Source: Candidatus Uhrbacteria bacterium RIFCSPHIGHO2_02_FULL_57_19 (GTDB taxonomy: Bacteria; Patescibacteriota; Patescibacteriia; 2-12-FULL-57-11). From it: a DNA stretch of 12,276 bases. A program made the position numbers and the translations under genes. Every line of letters begins with the position of its first letter. The stretch's first letter is position 1. The notes beneath the pieces are model-generated. The model was given only the letters and a program-made list of their open reading frames with translations. It had not been told where the DNA came from and did no database searches. The stretch is from the NCBI GenBank assembly GCA_001791115.1, contig MGDZ01000001.1, forward strand, positions 1 to 12,276, in the 5' to 3' direction. This document shows, one piece after another, positions 5,952 to 12,276 of the stretch.

Positions 5952-7781
5952 ATGCGTCTCGGCCAAAAAATCACCTTTGCCTCCGCCGCCTTCGGCCTTG
6001 TCCTGGTCGCCACCTTTTCGGTCGCCGGCAACTTTTATGTAAGCGGGCTGGTCAGGCACGACTTCGACAATCGCAGCCGGCTTCTCGAACAGCTGGTCGT
6101 CCATTCGATTTCCGAGGCACTGCTAAACGAAGACCGGCTCACCGCGGGGATCGCCCTCTCTTCCATTGCTGGGTCGGTTCCGGAACTGGCCTATCTGGTG
6201 GTTTCCGACGCCGACCGGAGGGTGGTGATCAAAGCTGGTCCTTCCGCCGACCGGTTCGCGGATGTTATAGCCGAAAATTCTTTAGAGAACGGAGGGGTCT
6301 TCTTAGAGCACCAGGAAGGATTCGTCGTTATGGTTGGCCGCAAATTTTTTGACGCGGACCACCGGCTCCTCGACGGAAGATACTCGTTGCACACCGGTCT
6401 CACCACCGAGCTTGTGGACGACGCTTATCGTTCGTTTCTGGCGACAACGCTGATCGTCGACGTTATGATCGCCCTTGGCGTTTTGTTCATAATTCTGTAT
6501 TCCCGACGGACAGTTCTTTCGCCGATAGTCGAACTCGGCCGGCGGACGAGAGAGATCAGCCAGGGGAAATTTGAAACAGCCCTGCCGGCGGCATCCAAAG
6601 ACGAGGTCGGGGACTTGGTGCGCGATTTCTCGGTCATGGCCGGCGACCTCAAGGAAATGCGCCAGGGCTTGGAGGAGAAGGTCAGGACCAGGACCAAAAA
6701 TCTGGAAGAAACCAAAGAACAGTACCGCCAGCTTTTTGAGACCGCGCCCCTGTGCGTCAAAATCATCGATCGTCAGGGAAAAGTAATTCTGATGAACCGA
6801 ACGGGGCGCGAGGAACATTTTATAAAAGATGACGCCGAACTGGAACGGTGGGACTGGCTGGAGAGCATCGACTCAAAATTTCGTCCCAAAGCGAAAGAAC
6901 GGATTAAGAGAGCCCTGGCCGGCGAATTCGGGCAAATCGAAATCAAGCACACGCCGAGCGGTTCCAAACGCGAGTGGTGTCTGTCCTTTTTTGTTCCGAT
7001 AAACGGGGATGATGGAAAGGTTAAGCAAATTCTGGCTTATTCGCTGGATGTTTCTGATCGCAAAACTTCGGAAGCCAAGGTCAAAGACCTGAACGAACTT
7101 CGTGTCAAATTCATCCAGATCATCTCCCACCAGCTGCGTACGCCGCTAAATGCCATTCGCTGGAATCTGGAGGCCCTGCTCGGCGAGGAGATGGGACGGC
7201 TGCGACCCGAGCAAAAGGAGTTTGTCCGTCTGACTCATGACGCCGACGTGGAAGTGATCAGGCGCATCCACGATTTGCTCACCGCCACGGACATCGAGGA
7301 GGGGCGGGCGATTCTGGAGAAAGAGCTGATATCCCTGGAAAGTTTGTGGTCGTCCGCGGTTGCCGGTTTTACGGCGCGCGTTAAAACCAAAAACCTGATT
7401 TGCAAATTTACTCCTTCAAAAACTCCGCTTCCGGAAATCGAGATTGACACCGAAAAGATTCGACAGGTTTTCGGGGCGCTTTTGGACAATGCCGTGAGTT
7501 ACACGTCCGAAGGGGGAAGAATTGGGATTAGTTTTTCCATGGACAAGGAAAACGTCCGTTTCGAGATCAGCGATACCGGCATCGGCATTCCCAAAGCCGA
7601 ACAGCGGCGCATCTTCACCAGGTTTTTTCGCGCCTCCAACGCCTCGACCATGAAGCCCGACGCTTCGGGACTGGGGCTGTCCATCGCTAAGTACTACGTC
7701 GAACAGCACGGCGGCAAGATGGGCTTTGAAAGCACGGAAGGAAAGGGGAGCACCTTCTGGTTCAAGATACCCAGTGCGTGA
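5952..7781 (+). CDS. HAMP-PAS sensor histidine kinase
   Basis: A 609-aa membrane sensor kinase. Order: TM1 (about 8-30), an extracytoplasmic sensor domain (31-160), TM2 (162-183), HAMP (184-237), a short coiled coil (238-258), PAS (about 258-370), HisKA with the H-box SHQLRTPL (phospho-acceptor His393) and a HATPase_c domain with N-box LLDNAV (Asn513), G1 DTGIGIP (541-547), an F-box region RFFRA and G2 SGLGLSIA (572-579). All catalytic residues are intact. It begins 4 nt after the PhnD-like gene with no own promoter or Shine-Dalgarno sequence visible, so the two are almost certainly one operon; the binding protein is a likely input for the external domain. There is no receiver domain and no response regulator nearby. 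The phosphotransfer partner is therefore elsewhere in the genome. Confidence 0.95.
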   Translation: MRLGQKITFASAAFGLVLVATFSVAGNFYVSGLVRHDFDNRSRLLEQLVVHSISEALLNEDRLTAGIALSSIAGSVPELAYLVVSDADRRVVIKAGPSADRFADVIAENSLENGGVFLEHQEGFVVMVGRKFFDADHRLLDGRYSLHTGLTTELVDDAYRSFLATTLIVDVMIALGVLFIILYSRRTVLSPIVELGRRTREISQGKFETALPAASKDEVGDLVRDFSVMAGDLKEMRQGLEEKVRTRTKNLEETKEQYRQLFETAPLCVKIIDRQGKVILMNRTGREEHFIKDDAELERWDWLESIDSKFRPKAKERIKRALAGEFGQIEIKHTPSGSKREWCLSFFVPINGDDGKVKQILAYSLDVSDRKTSEAKVKDLNELRVKFIQIISHQLRTPLNAIRWNLEALLGEEMGRLRPEQKEFVRLTHDADVEVIRRIHDLLTATDIEEGRAILEKELISLESLWSSAVAGFTARVKTKNLICKFTPSKTPLPEIEIDTEKIRQVFGALLDNAVSYTSEGGRIGISFSMDKENVRFEISDTGIGIPKAEQRRIFTRFFRASNASTMKPDASGLGLSIAKYYVEQHGGKMGFESTEGKGSTFWFKIPSA

Positions 7782-7787
7782 TAAACT
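7779..7787 (+). promoter_or_regulatory. Extended -10 promoter for the PAS protein gene
   Basis: TGA-TAAACT: the kinase stop TGA (7779-7781) serves as the TGn extension and TAAACT (4/6) lies at 7782-7787, ending 6 nt before the ATG at 7794. This places the transcription start at or next to the ATG. No Shine-Dalgarno sequence is present. Confidence 0.45.
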
Positions 7788-7793
7788 TGAATT

Positions 7794-8819
7794 ATGGCCA
7801 TTGGTCCGATCAAGGCGGAGGTCGAAAAAATTTGCGTGGGATGCGACCAACAGCCGGAACTTCGCCGGATTTTGTTTGATTCCTCTCCCATACCCATCTG
7901 GGAGGAGGATTTTTCCGAGGTAAAAAAGTTTCTTGACGGCCTGAAGCGGAAAGGCGTCAAAGATTTCAGGGATTACTTCAAGAGCCATCCCCAAGCAGTA
8001 GCCCGTTGTTCCGCCTTGATCAAGATTATTGACGTCAACAAGGCCGCTCAAAAGCTTTACGGAGCCAAAAGCAAAGAACAACTGTTCAAAAACTTGCCGC
8101 AAATTTTCACGCCCCAGTCCTACGATGTTTTTCGCGAAGAATTAATCGCCTTGGCCCAAGGCAAGAAAAAATTCCAATCCGAGGCCGAAAACAAAACCCT
8201 CCAAGGCCGGCTGATTCGCATCGATCTTATTCTTTGGGTCGTTCCCCGACACGAGGATAAACTCTCCCGTGTTTTCGTTTTCACCTCGGACTTGAGCCGT
8301 AGGGCGGCGGTTGAGGAAGAACTGAAGCGGGAACAAAGCTGGATGCGGCTTATCGTTGAACGGGTTCCCTGCGTCTTCTGGGCCATTGACAGTAATTTCA
8401 TTATCACCCGCTCAATGGGCATGGCCACCAAGGATTTGGGTTTGGATCCTAAAAAGATGATTGGTCAGAATCTTCGGAAATATCTTGATGTCCAAGGCGT
8501 GGATCGGCTACCCCTTGAGATGCATCAAGCCGCGCTTTCCGGAAAGTCGGTTGATTATGAGCATGTTTATAAGGGGCGGAATTTCAAAATCCACATTGAA
8601 CCGATTCGGGATGTGGGTGCGGTGGCAGGCGCGGCTGGTTTTGCTTATGACGTGACCGACGTCAAGCTAGCGCAGGAGGATCTGCGTCAGAAAAACGAAG
8701 ATTTAATAAAGATGAATAGCGCTTTGGTCGGACGGGAAATGAAGATGGTCGAGCTCAAAGAGGAGATGGACGGTCTCAAGGCCAAACTGGCCGAGTTGGA
8801 GAAAGGGCGGAGGAAGTGA
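7794..8819 (+). CDS. Orphan double-PAS sensor protein with C-terminal coiled coil
   Basis: A 341-aa soluble protein with no transmembrane segment. The first PAS domain (about 25-170) contains the recognisable SSPIPIWEEDFSEVKKFLDGL opening and an IIDVNKAAQKLYGAKSKEQL segment seen in PAS domains of many sensor kinases. The second PAS (about 180-295) has FWAIDSNFIITRSMG and ends GFAYDVTDVKLAQEDL. A predicted coiled coil follows (295-341), with the patch LVGREMKMVELKEEMDGLKAKL, a tail often seen after PAS domains. No kinase, cyclase, GGDEF or DNA-binding domain is present, so it probably acts by partner binding or dimerisation. It follows the upstream kinase by 12 nt but seems to have its own leaderless promoter. 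Cys15 and Cys18 (CVGC) near the N-terminus could bind metal or act in redox sensing; that is speculative. Confidence 0.88.
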   Translation: MAIGPIKAEVEKICVGCDQQPELRRILFDSSPIPIWEEDFSEVKKFLDGLKRKGVKDFRDYFKSHPQAVARCSALIKIIDVNKAAQKLYGAKSKEQLFKNLPQIFTPQSYDVFREELIALAQGKKKFQSEAENKTLQGRLIRIDLILWVVPRHEDKLSRVFVFTSDLSRRAAVEEELKREQSWMRLIVERVPCVFWAIDSNFIITRSMGMATKDLGLDPKKMIGQNLRKYLDVQGVDRLPLEMHQAALSGKSVDYEHVYKGRNFKIHIEPIRDVGAVAGAAGFAYDVTDVKLAQEDLRQKNEDLIKMNSALVGREMKMVELKEEMDGLKAKLAELEKGRRK

Positions 8820-8825
8820 TACAAT
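8817..8825 (+). promoter_or_regulatory. Extended -10 promoter for the DUF378 gene
   Basis: TGA-TACAAT, again using the preceding gene's stop TGA (8817-8819) as the TGn extension; the hexamer matches 5/6. The start codon is 48 nt further and has a Shine-Dalgarno sequence, so this gene, unlike its neighbours, would have a true 5' leader. Confidence 0.5.
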
Positions 8826-8860
8826 CGCGTCAGTCTCATTATTAATCCATTTTTTATGAT

Positions 8861-8866
8861 GGGAGG
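8861..8866 (+). promoter_or_regulatory. Shine-Dalgarno site that decides the DUF378 start
   Basis: GGGAGG ends 7 nt before the ATG at 8874, ideal spacing. The other in-frame ATGs (8856, 8859, 8868) lie upstream of it or too close. This is the clearest canonical ribosome-binding site in the window. Confidence 0.65.
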
Positions 8867-8873
8867 AATGAAA

Positions 8874-9095
8874 ATGTGCCCGATGCACAAGGCGGCCTGG
8901 TGGCTCTTGTGGGTTGGCGGCATCAATTGGGGCCTGGTCGGGGTCCTCAACTTTAACTTGGTGAACACCGTGTTCGGAACGGTGCCGCTTCTGGAGCGGG
9001 CGGTCTACATACTGGTCGGGCTGGCGGCCCTCTCGTTCTTGCTGACCGGCAAGTGCAAGGGGTGCGGCGCCATGGGTGAGATGAAGAAGATGTAG
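8874..9095 (+). CDS. DUF378-family small membrane protein with metal-ligand-rich ends
   Basis: 73 aa from the ATG at 8874 (79 aa if started at 8856). The core WLLWVGGINWGLVGVLNFNLVNTVFG and the later AVYILVGLAALSFL match the DUF378 (YuzA-like) pattern: two TM helices with the GGxNWGLVG signature. The function of the family is unknown. Both ends carry possible metal ligands: MCPMHK at the N-terminus and KCKGCGAMGEMKKM at the C-terminus, which contains CxxC. The start is set by GGGAGG 7 nt upstream. A strong terminator follows 9 nt after the stop, so this is a monocistronic unit. The next gene is a TerC/DUF475-type protein, a family tied to metal handling, but that link is only by neighbourhood. 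Confidence 0.88.
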   Translation: MCPMHKAAWWLLWVGGINWGLVGVLNFNLVNTVFGTVPLLERAVYILVGLAALSFLLTGKCKGCGAMGEMKKM

Positions 9096-9104
9096 TTTCT
9101 GGAG

Positions 9105-9131
9105 AAACCGCCCCGCCAAACGGGGCGGTTT
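9105..9131 (+). terminator. Intrinsic terminator after the DUF378 gene
   Basis: An 11-bp perfect stem: AAACCGCCCCG (9105-9115), loop CCAAA, CGGGGCGGTTT (9121-9131). The T-run is short (three T) but the stem is very stable. It sits 9 nt after the stop and just before the next gene's promoter. Confidence 0.85.
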
Positions 9132-9132
9132 G

Positions 9133-9141
9133 TGGTATCAT
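9133..9141 (+). promoter_or_regulatory. Extended -10 promoter for the DUF475 gene
   Basis: TGG-TATCAT (hexamer 5/6) ends 7 nt before the ATG at 9149, directly after the terminator hairpin. No Shine-Dalgarno sequence fits in the 7-nt gap, so a leaderless transcript is the simplest reading. Confidence 0.55.
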
Positions 9142-9148
9142 TAGTGCC

Positions 9149-10078
9149 ATGCTTGGAACGATTGTCGTCCTCTTGGGATTGGTGGTCTTTGAGATTGTCA
9201 ATTCCATTGACAACGCCATCGTCAACGCCCACGTGCTGCGCACGGTTTCGGCGCGGGCCAGGAGGTGGTTTTTGATTTGGGGGATCCTCACCGCGGTAGT
9301 GGTCATCCGCGGGGTTTTGCCTTTTTTAATCGTTTGGCTCTCGGCCTCGGAACTGTCGTTTGTCGAGGCACTGCGGGCCACTTTCGGCGGGGACGCGGAG
9401 ATAGGACATATCATCGAGGAGAAGAAATTCATTATTCTCATGGGCGGGGGCATTTTTCTCGCTCTGCTCTATCTCCACTGGCTGTTTTTGGAGAAGAAGG
9501 AGCCGTTTTTTATTCCGGACAAACTCATCAAGCCGCACTACGGCATCTGGTTTTTCGGATTCACCGCGGTATTGCTGGTGGTCCTGTTGTATCTTTCCCG
9601 GGCCAGCCCACTGATGATGCTCTCGGCGGCCATTGGCAACGCTGTATTTTTCATCCTCTACGGGTTTAAAGAGCAGGCCGAGAAGAAGGAGCACGAGCTC
9701 CACGGCGCGCATCTTTCGGACATCTCCAAATTGATGTACCTGGAGATCCTGGACACCACCTTTTCCTTCGATGGAGTGCTGGGCGCTTTCGCTTTCACCA
9801 CCAATGTCATGCTGATCCTTATCGGCAATGGCATCGGCGCCTTGGTGGTCCGCGACCTGACCATTCGGGGCATTGACCGGGTGGCCCGCTACAAGTGGCT
9901 AAAAAACGGAGCCATGACCTCAATTGGATTTTTGGGCGTTTTTATGATGGTCGAGGCCTTTGGTATCGAGCTTCCGGAGTGGATACCCACGGTCATCACC
10001 CTGGCCCTGGTTGGCGTGGCTTTCTTCGCCAGCCATCGTCTTCTCAAAAAAGAGGGCGTGGTCCATCTTCATGTCTAA
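9149..10078 (+). CDS. DUF475 / TerC-like integral membrane protein
   Basis: A 309-aa polytopic membrane protein of about eight helices. The paired acidic signatures of the TerC-type superfamily are visible: VVFEIVNSIDNAIVNA (Glu15, Asp21, Asn22) in helix 1 and LEILDTTFSFDGVLGAFA (Glu199, Asp202, Asp208) in the second half, an internal-repeat arrangement. A cytoplasmic linker with charged residues (KEQAEKKEHELHGAHLSD) separates the halves. TerC relatives have been linked to tellurite resistance and manganese export; for DUF475 proteins the substrate is not established, so metal-ion export is an inference. The start at 9149 fits an extended -10 ending 7 nt upstream. The C-terminal VVHLHV could add metal ligands. 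The stop is 23 nt before the next ATG, with another -10 in the gap. Confidence 0.9.
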   Translation: MLGTIVVLLGLVVFEIVNSIDNAIVNAHVLRTVSARARRWFLIWGILTAVVVIRGVLPFLIVWLSASELSFVEALRATFGGDAEIGHIIEEKKFIILMGGGIFLALLYLHWLFLEKKEPFFIPDKLIKPHYGIWFFGFTAVLLVVLLYLSRASPLMMLSAAIGNAVFFILYGFKEQAEKKEHELHGAHLSDISKLMYLEILDTTFSFDGVLGAFAFTTNVMLILIGNGIGALVVRDLTIRGIDRVARYKWLKNGAMTSIGFLGVFMMVEAFGIELPEWIPTVITLALVGVAFFASHRLLKKEGVVHLHV

Positions 10079-10080
10079 TA

Positions 10081-10089
10081 TGGTAAGAT
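10081..10089 (+). promoter_or_regulatory. Candidate extended -10 before the three-TM gene
   Basis: TGG-TAAGAT (hexamer 4/6) ends 12 nt before the ATG at 10102. It would give a 5' leader of about 5 nt. There is no Shine-Dalgarno sequence. Read-through from the DUF475 gene is also possible, since no terminator lies between. Confidence 0.4.
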
Positions 10090-10101
10090 GATGACATCAG
10101 T

Positions 10102-10473
10102 ATGACTGATTTTCTCACTCCACAGGTGCTGCTGATTATCGGCGGCATGGCTCTCTTGGCCGTGACCGTTGCCCTGGCTTTGGCCGCGGCCGTCGAGCTT
10201 TTCGGCGGATTGGCCGGTTGGGCCTGGCTCTTCGTCGCTCTCTCGGCCCTGGCCGGATTGGGGGAGCGGGGAGCGGCTTTTCTCGGTCCGATTTACAATT
10301 TTCAAAAAACCGCCGAGATCTCCCGGATTCTGGACGGGCTCTCGGTCGTCTTTCTGGCGGCCGCGGCCGTCCTGATGCTTCTGGCCGTGCGGCGTTTTCT
10401 GCCGCCGGCTCGCCGTGGGCCATCAATGTACAAAAAAATTCTGACCGGCGAAGCTCATGAAAAGGGAAAGTAA
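10102..10473 (+). CDS. Three-TM membrane protein, likely partner of the downstream kinase
   Basis: A 123-aa protein with three predicted helices (about 7-29, 36-53 and 78-97), a loop with LGERGAAFLGPIYNFQKTAEISR and a basic cytoplasmic tail (RRFLPPARRGPSMYKK). I do not recognise the family. It overlaps the following kinase gene by 17 nt in a different frame, implying translational coupling and roughly matched production. The downstream kinase has no obvious membrane domain, so this protein may serve as its membrane-bound sensor or anchor; that is inference from gene order. The sequence is Ala/Leu/Gly-rich, as expected for compact TM bundles. Confidence 0.75.
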   Translation: MTDFLTPQVLLIIGGMALLAVTVALALAAAVELFGGLAGWAWLFVALSALAGLGERGAAFLGPIYNFQKTAEISRILDGLSVVFLAAAAVLMLLAVRRFLPPARRGPSMYKKILTGEAHEKGK

Positions 10474-11950
10474 TCGCCGCCAGGCGACCGCCTCGGAGGA
10501 GGTTCTCGAGGCGGCTTTAGGATTGCTGGGAGAAGGAGACAGCATGGTTCGGCTGTTTCAAGAGAGGATTGAAAAGGCCCCCACCGACGATTTGCGAGCC
10601 AGGGAAAACGTCCTGGCCTCGATTTTCGAGGACATTGTCCGGGAGTTGACCGACATCCGGAAGAATTTGGACCGAACCGCTGTTTCCGGGCGGCTCCAAG
10701 AAACGTTTTCCGGCAGGGAGCCGGGCGGAGTGCTGGTTTTGACCTTGTCCGAGTCCGAGCAGACTTTGGTCGTGGTCCGGACGGCGATCTCCGCCGCCAC
10801 CGATGCCTTACGGCCGGTGCTCGGATCACGATCGCTCCAGGAAGCGGCAGGAACCATTGACTGGCAGGCCCTTCGCGCTTTGACTTCCTCGACGATTTTG
10901 GATGAAGCCGGAGGATTTTTTTCAGTTCTGTACAGGCGTTTGCCGCCAGTTCTCGGTCGTCGTGCCGTCGCCGTAATCGAGAACGCTTACCGGACGGCCG
11001 CCTGGCTATATCCCTATCTTCCGGCCACCCGCTATCTGCTCTCAGTCATGCCGGCCGGTTTGCTTCTGCCGGAACGCGCCGAACGATTGAGCCAGCTCGA
11101 GAGACTGGTTGATCGCGGCGCTCAGGATCTATCCTCGGCCAATGACCGTCTCCAAGCCCAGACCAAGGAACTGATTAAGACCGTCGGAGAACTGAAAGAG
11201 GCCAATGTCAAACTCCAGTCCGTGGACGCCGCCCGATCGAGCTTTATCGGAGTGGTCTCCCACCAGTTCCGTACCCCGCTCTCGGCCATCCGCTGGACGG
11301 TGAACAGTCTAGAGGACGGCGGCGAGACCATGTCTGCCGAGGAACGGGCCGAGGCCCTGGCCATCGTAGATCAGAAGGCCAAATTTCTGATCGGCGCCTT
11401 GAACAAGATTTTCCACACCCTGGCCATTGACACTGATTCAGCCAAGCTCGATTTGCGGCCGGCATTCCTTTGGGAAATCGTCCAGGAGCAAGTAGAGAAG
11501 ATAAAAAAGGAAGCCCAGGCCAAGGGACTAGTTTTGACTTTCGATCGGTCAGACGACACCTTGGTACAGCAAAATTTTGATTCTCAGAAAATTTCCGAGG
11601 TGGTGGAGATAATCCTGACTAACGCCGTCAATTTCACCCCAGAGGGCAAAGTGGAAGCGCACATCCTTCCGGTCGAGCGCGAAGGGCGACGTTTTCTGGC
11701 GTTGGAAGTAGCTGACACCGGGATCGGAATACCCAAAGGGGAGCTGGAGAAAGTTTTTGAGAAGTTTTTCCGCGGAAAGGAGGCCATCAAAACCGTGGCT
11801 GACGGAACCGGACTGGGAATGTACATCGTCAAACACTTCGCCGAAATGCACGGCGGGGCGGTGGAAGTGGTCTCCGGGCCGGAAGGCGGGACAAAGGTAA
11901 CGGTATTTTTGCCTCTTTTGGAGTCAGAGGAAGTCCAGAAGAGAGGATAA
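10457..11950 (+). CDS. Sensor histidine kinase with unrecognised N-terminal region
   Basis: A 497-aa kinase. Residues 1-215 form a region I cannot assign: helical, with a FEDIVRELTDIRKNL segment (57-71) and a hydrophobic, aromatic-rich patch AYRTAAWLYPYLPATRYLLSVMPAGLLL (177-204) that might touch a membrane or partner. A coiled coil follows (215-257), then HisKA with SHQFRTPLSAIRW (phospho-acceptor His269) and HATPase_c with Asn389 (ILTNAV), G1 DTGIGIP (420-426), FEKFFRG and G2 GTGLGMYI (450-457). The catalytic core is complete. There is no receiver domain. It overlaps the upstream three-TM gene by 17 nt. No Shine-Dalgarno sequence is seen before ATG 10457, consistent with coupling. The H-box resembles that of the kinase at 5952 but the input regions are unrelated, so they sense different signals. 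Confidence 0.94.
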   Translation: MKRESNRRQATASEEVLEAALGLLGEGDSMVRLFQERIEKAPTDDLRARENVLASIFEDIVRELTDIRKNLDRTAVSGRLQETFSGREPGGVLVLTLSESEQTLVVVRTAISAATDALRPVLGSRSLQEAAGTIDWQALRALTSSTILDEAGGFFSVLYRRLPPVLGRRAVAVIENAYRTAAWLYPYLPATRYLLSVMPAGLLLPERAERLSQLERLVDRGAQDLSSANDRLQAQTKELIKTVGELKEANVKLQSVDAARSSFIGVVSHQFRTPLSAIRWTVNSLEDGGETMSAEERAEALAIVDQKAKFLIGALNKIFHTLAIDTDSAKLDLRPAFLWEIVQEQVEKIKKEAQAKGLVLTFDRSDDTLVQQNFDSQKISEVVEIILTNAVNFTPEGKVEAHILPVEREGRRFLALEVADTGIGIPKGELEKVFEKFFRGKEAIKTVADGTGLGMYIVKHFAEMHGGAVEVVSGPEGGTKVTVFLPLLESEEVQKRG

Positions 11951-11958
11951 GATATTTT
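11948..11958 (+). promoter_or_regulatory. Candidate -10 before the GspE-like gene
   Basis: Two overlapping candidates: TAAGAT (11948-11953, using the kinase stop TAA) ending 11 nt before the ATG, and TATTTT (11953-11958) ending 6 nt before it. The second matches the leaderless spacing seen elsewhere. Neither has a convincing -35. Confidence 0.3.
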
Positions 11959-11964
11959 TGGTTT

Positions 11965-12276
11965 ATGCTGCCGCCAAAAGATTTAGAAACCATCCTGATT
12001 TCCAAAAAACTCCTCGCGGAGGAGGAGATTAAGGAAGCCAAACGGCAGGCGCGAGAAGAAAAGCTGCCGCTCGAAGAGTATCTGATTTCAGTCAAGGGGG
12101 TAAAAGAAGCCGATCTCTACCGGGCGGCGGCCGAGCATTACGGTCTGCCTTTCGAGGACCTGGAAAACCGGCTGATTCCCGGGGACATTTTGAACATCAT
12201 TCCCCAGAACCTGGCGGTCAAGCATCAGATGGTGGCTTTCGATCGCCGGGAGGGACGGATCTACCTGGCCACGGCC
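11965..12276 (+). CDS. GspE/PilB-type ATPase, N-terminal domain (cut by window end)
   Basis: 104 codons from the ATG at 11965 run open to the window edge. The sequence LPPKDLETILISKKLLAEEE, then KLPLEEYLISVKGVKEADLYRAAAEHYGLPFEDLE and NIIPQNLAVKHQMVAF, matches the GspE N-terminal (MshEN-like) domain, which precedes the secretion ATPase core in type II secretion GspE, type IV pilus PilB and related proteins. In some members this domain binds cyclic di-GMP; whether that holds here cannot be judged. The ATPase motifs would lie beyond the window, so other proteins carrying this domain alone remain possible. It starts 14 nt after the kinase stop, with no Shine-Dalgarno sequence. The link to signalling genes suggests control of pilus assembly or DNA uptake, which is inference. 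Confidence 0.85.
   Translation, partial: MLPPKDLETILISKKLLAEEEIKEAKRQAREEKLPLEEYLISVKGVKEADLYRAAAEHYGLPFEDLENRLIPGDILNIIPQNLAVKHQMVAFDRREGRIYLATA

Noticed and set aside
7416..8102. Minus-strand open frame of 228 codons across the kinase/PAS junction
   Set aside because: It overlaps the conserved ATPase domain of the kinase and the first PAS domain on the opposite strand; no motif of its own.
8703..9119. Minus-strand frame of 138 codons across the DUF378 gene
   Set aside because: It runs through the terminator hairpin and opposite a family-matching gene with a good ribosome-binding site.

Overview
The window reads as a bacterial chromosome segment, most likely from a Patescibacteria/CPR-type lineage (Parcubacteria-like). 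Support: histidine kinases with the 'SHQ(L/F)RTPL.AIRW' H-box common in that group, a RAYT (REP-associated) transposase, DUF378 and DUF475/TerC-type membrane proteins, and very short intergenic gaps. This is inference; there is no rRNA or tRNA in the window. TGA is used as a normal stop, which argues against the recoded Gracilibacteria/Absconditabacteria. Composition is GC-rich except for the AT-rich first ~330 bases. Most genes with free space upstream have a -10-like hexamer 6-8 nt before the start codon and no Shine-Dalgarno sequence, so leaderless transcription seems to be the rule here.

Layout: (a) 1-271, a possible 3' gene end, a bidirectional terminator and a small two-TM protein (minus). 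(b) 369-1646, a DEAD-box RNA helicase (minus), divergent from (c) an msrA-msrB methionine-sulfoxide repair operon (1766-2663). (d) 2699-4142, a predicted glycosidase-like lipoprotein, possibly led by an 8-codon mini-ORF, then a small DoxX-like membrane protein. (e) 4177-4973, a palindrome-rich stretch holding a RAYT transposase with three copies of one hairpin repeat (two flanking in opposite orientation, one inside the gene) and a 24-bp perfect palindrome inside the gene. (f) 4970-8819, a membrane-anchored PhnD-like binding protein, a HAMP-PAS histidine kinase and an orphan double-PAS protein. (g) 8874-10078, a Cys/Met/His-tailed DUF378 membrane protein, a strong terminator, then a DUF475/TerC-type transporter-like protein. 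(h) 10102-11950, a three-TM protein overlapping a second histidine kinase. (i) 11965-end, the N-terminal domain of a GspE/PilB-type ATPase, cut by the window edge.

How it works together: the right half is a signalling block (two hybrid-free kinases, one solute-binding protein, one stand-alone PAS protein) with no response regulator in view, leading into a type IV pilus/secretion-like ATPase gene. A plausible but unproven reading is surface or nutrient sensing linked to pilus or surface functions. The left half is stress repair (MsrA/B) and RNA handling. The most unusual part is the RAYT locus, where palindromic elements form both ends of the gene and a variable loop of its product.
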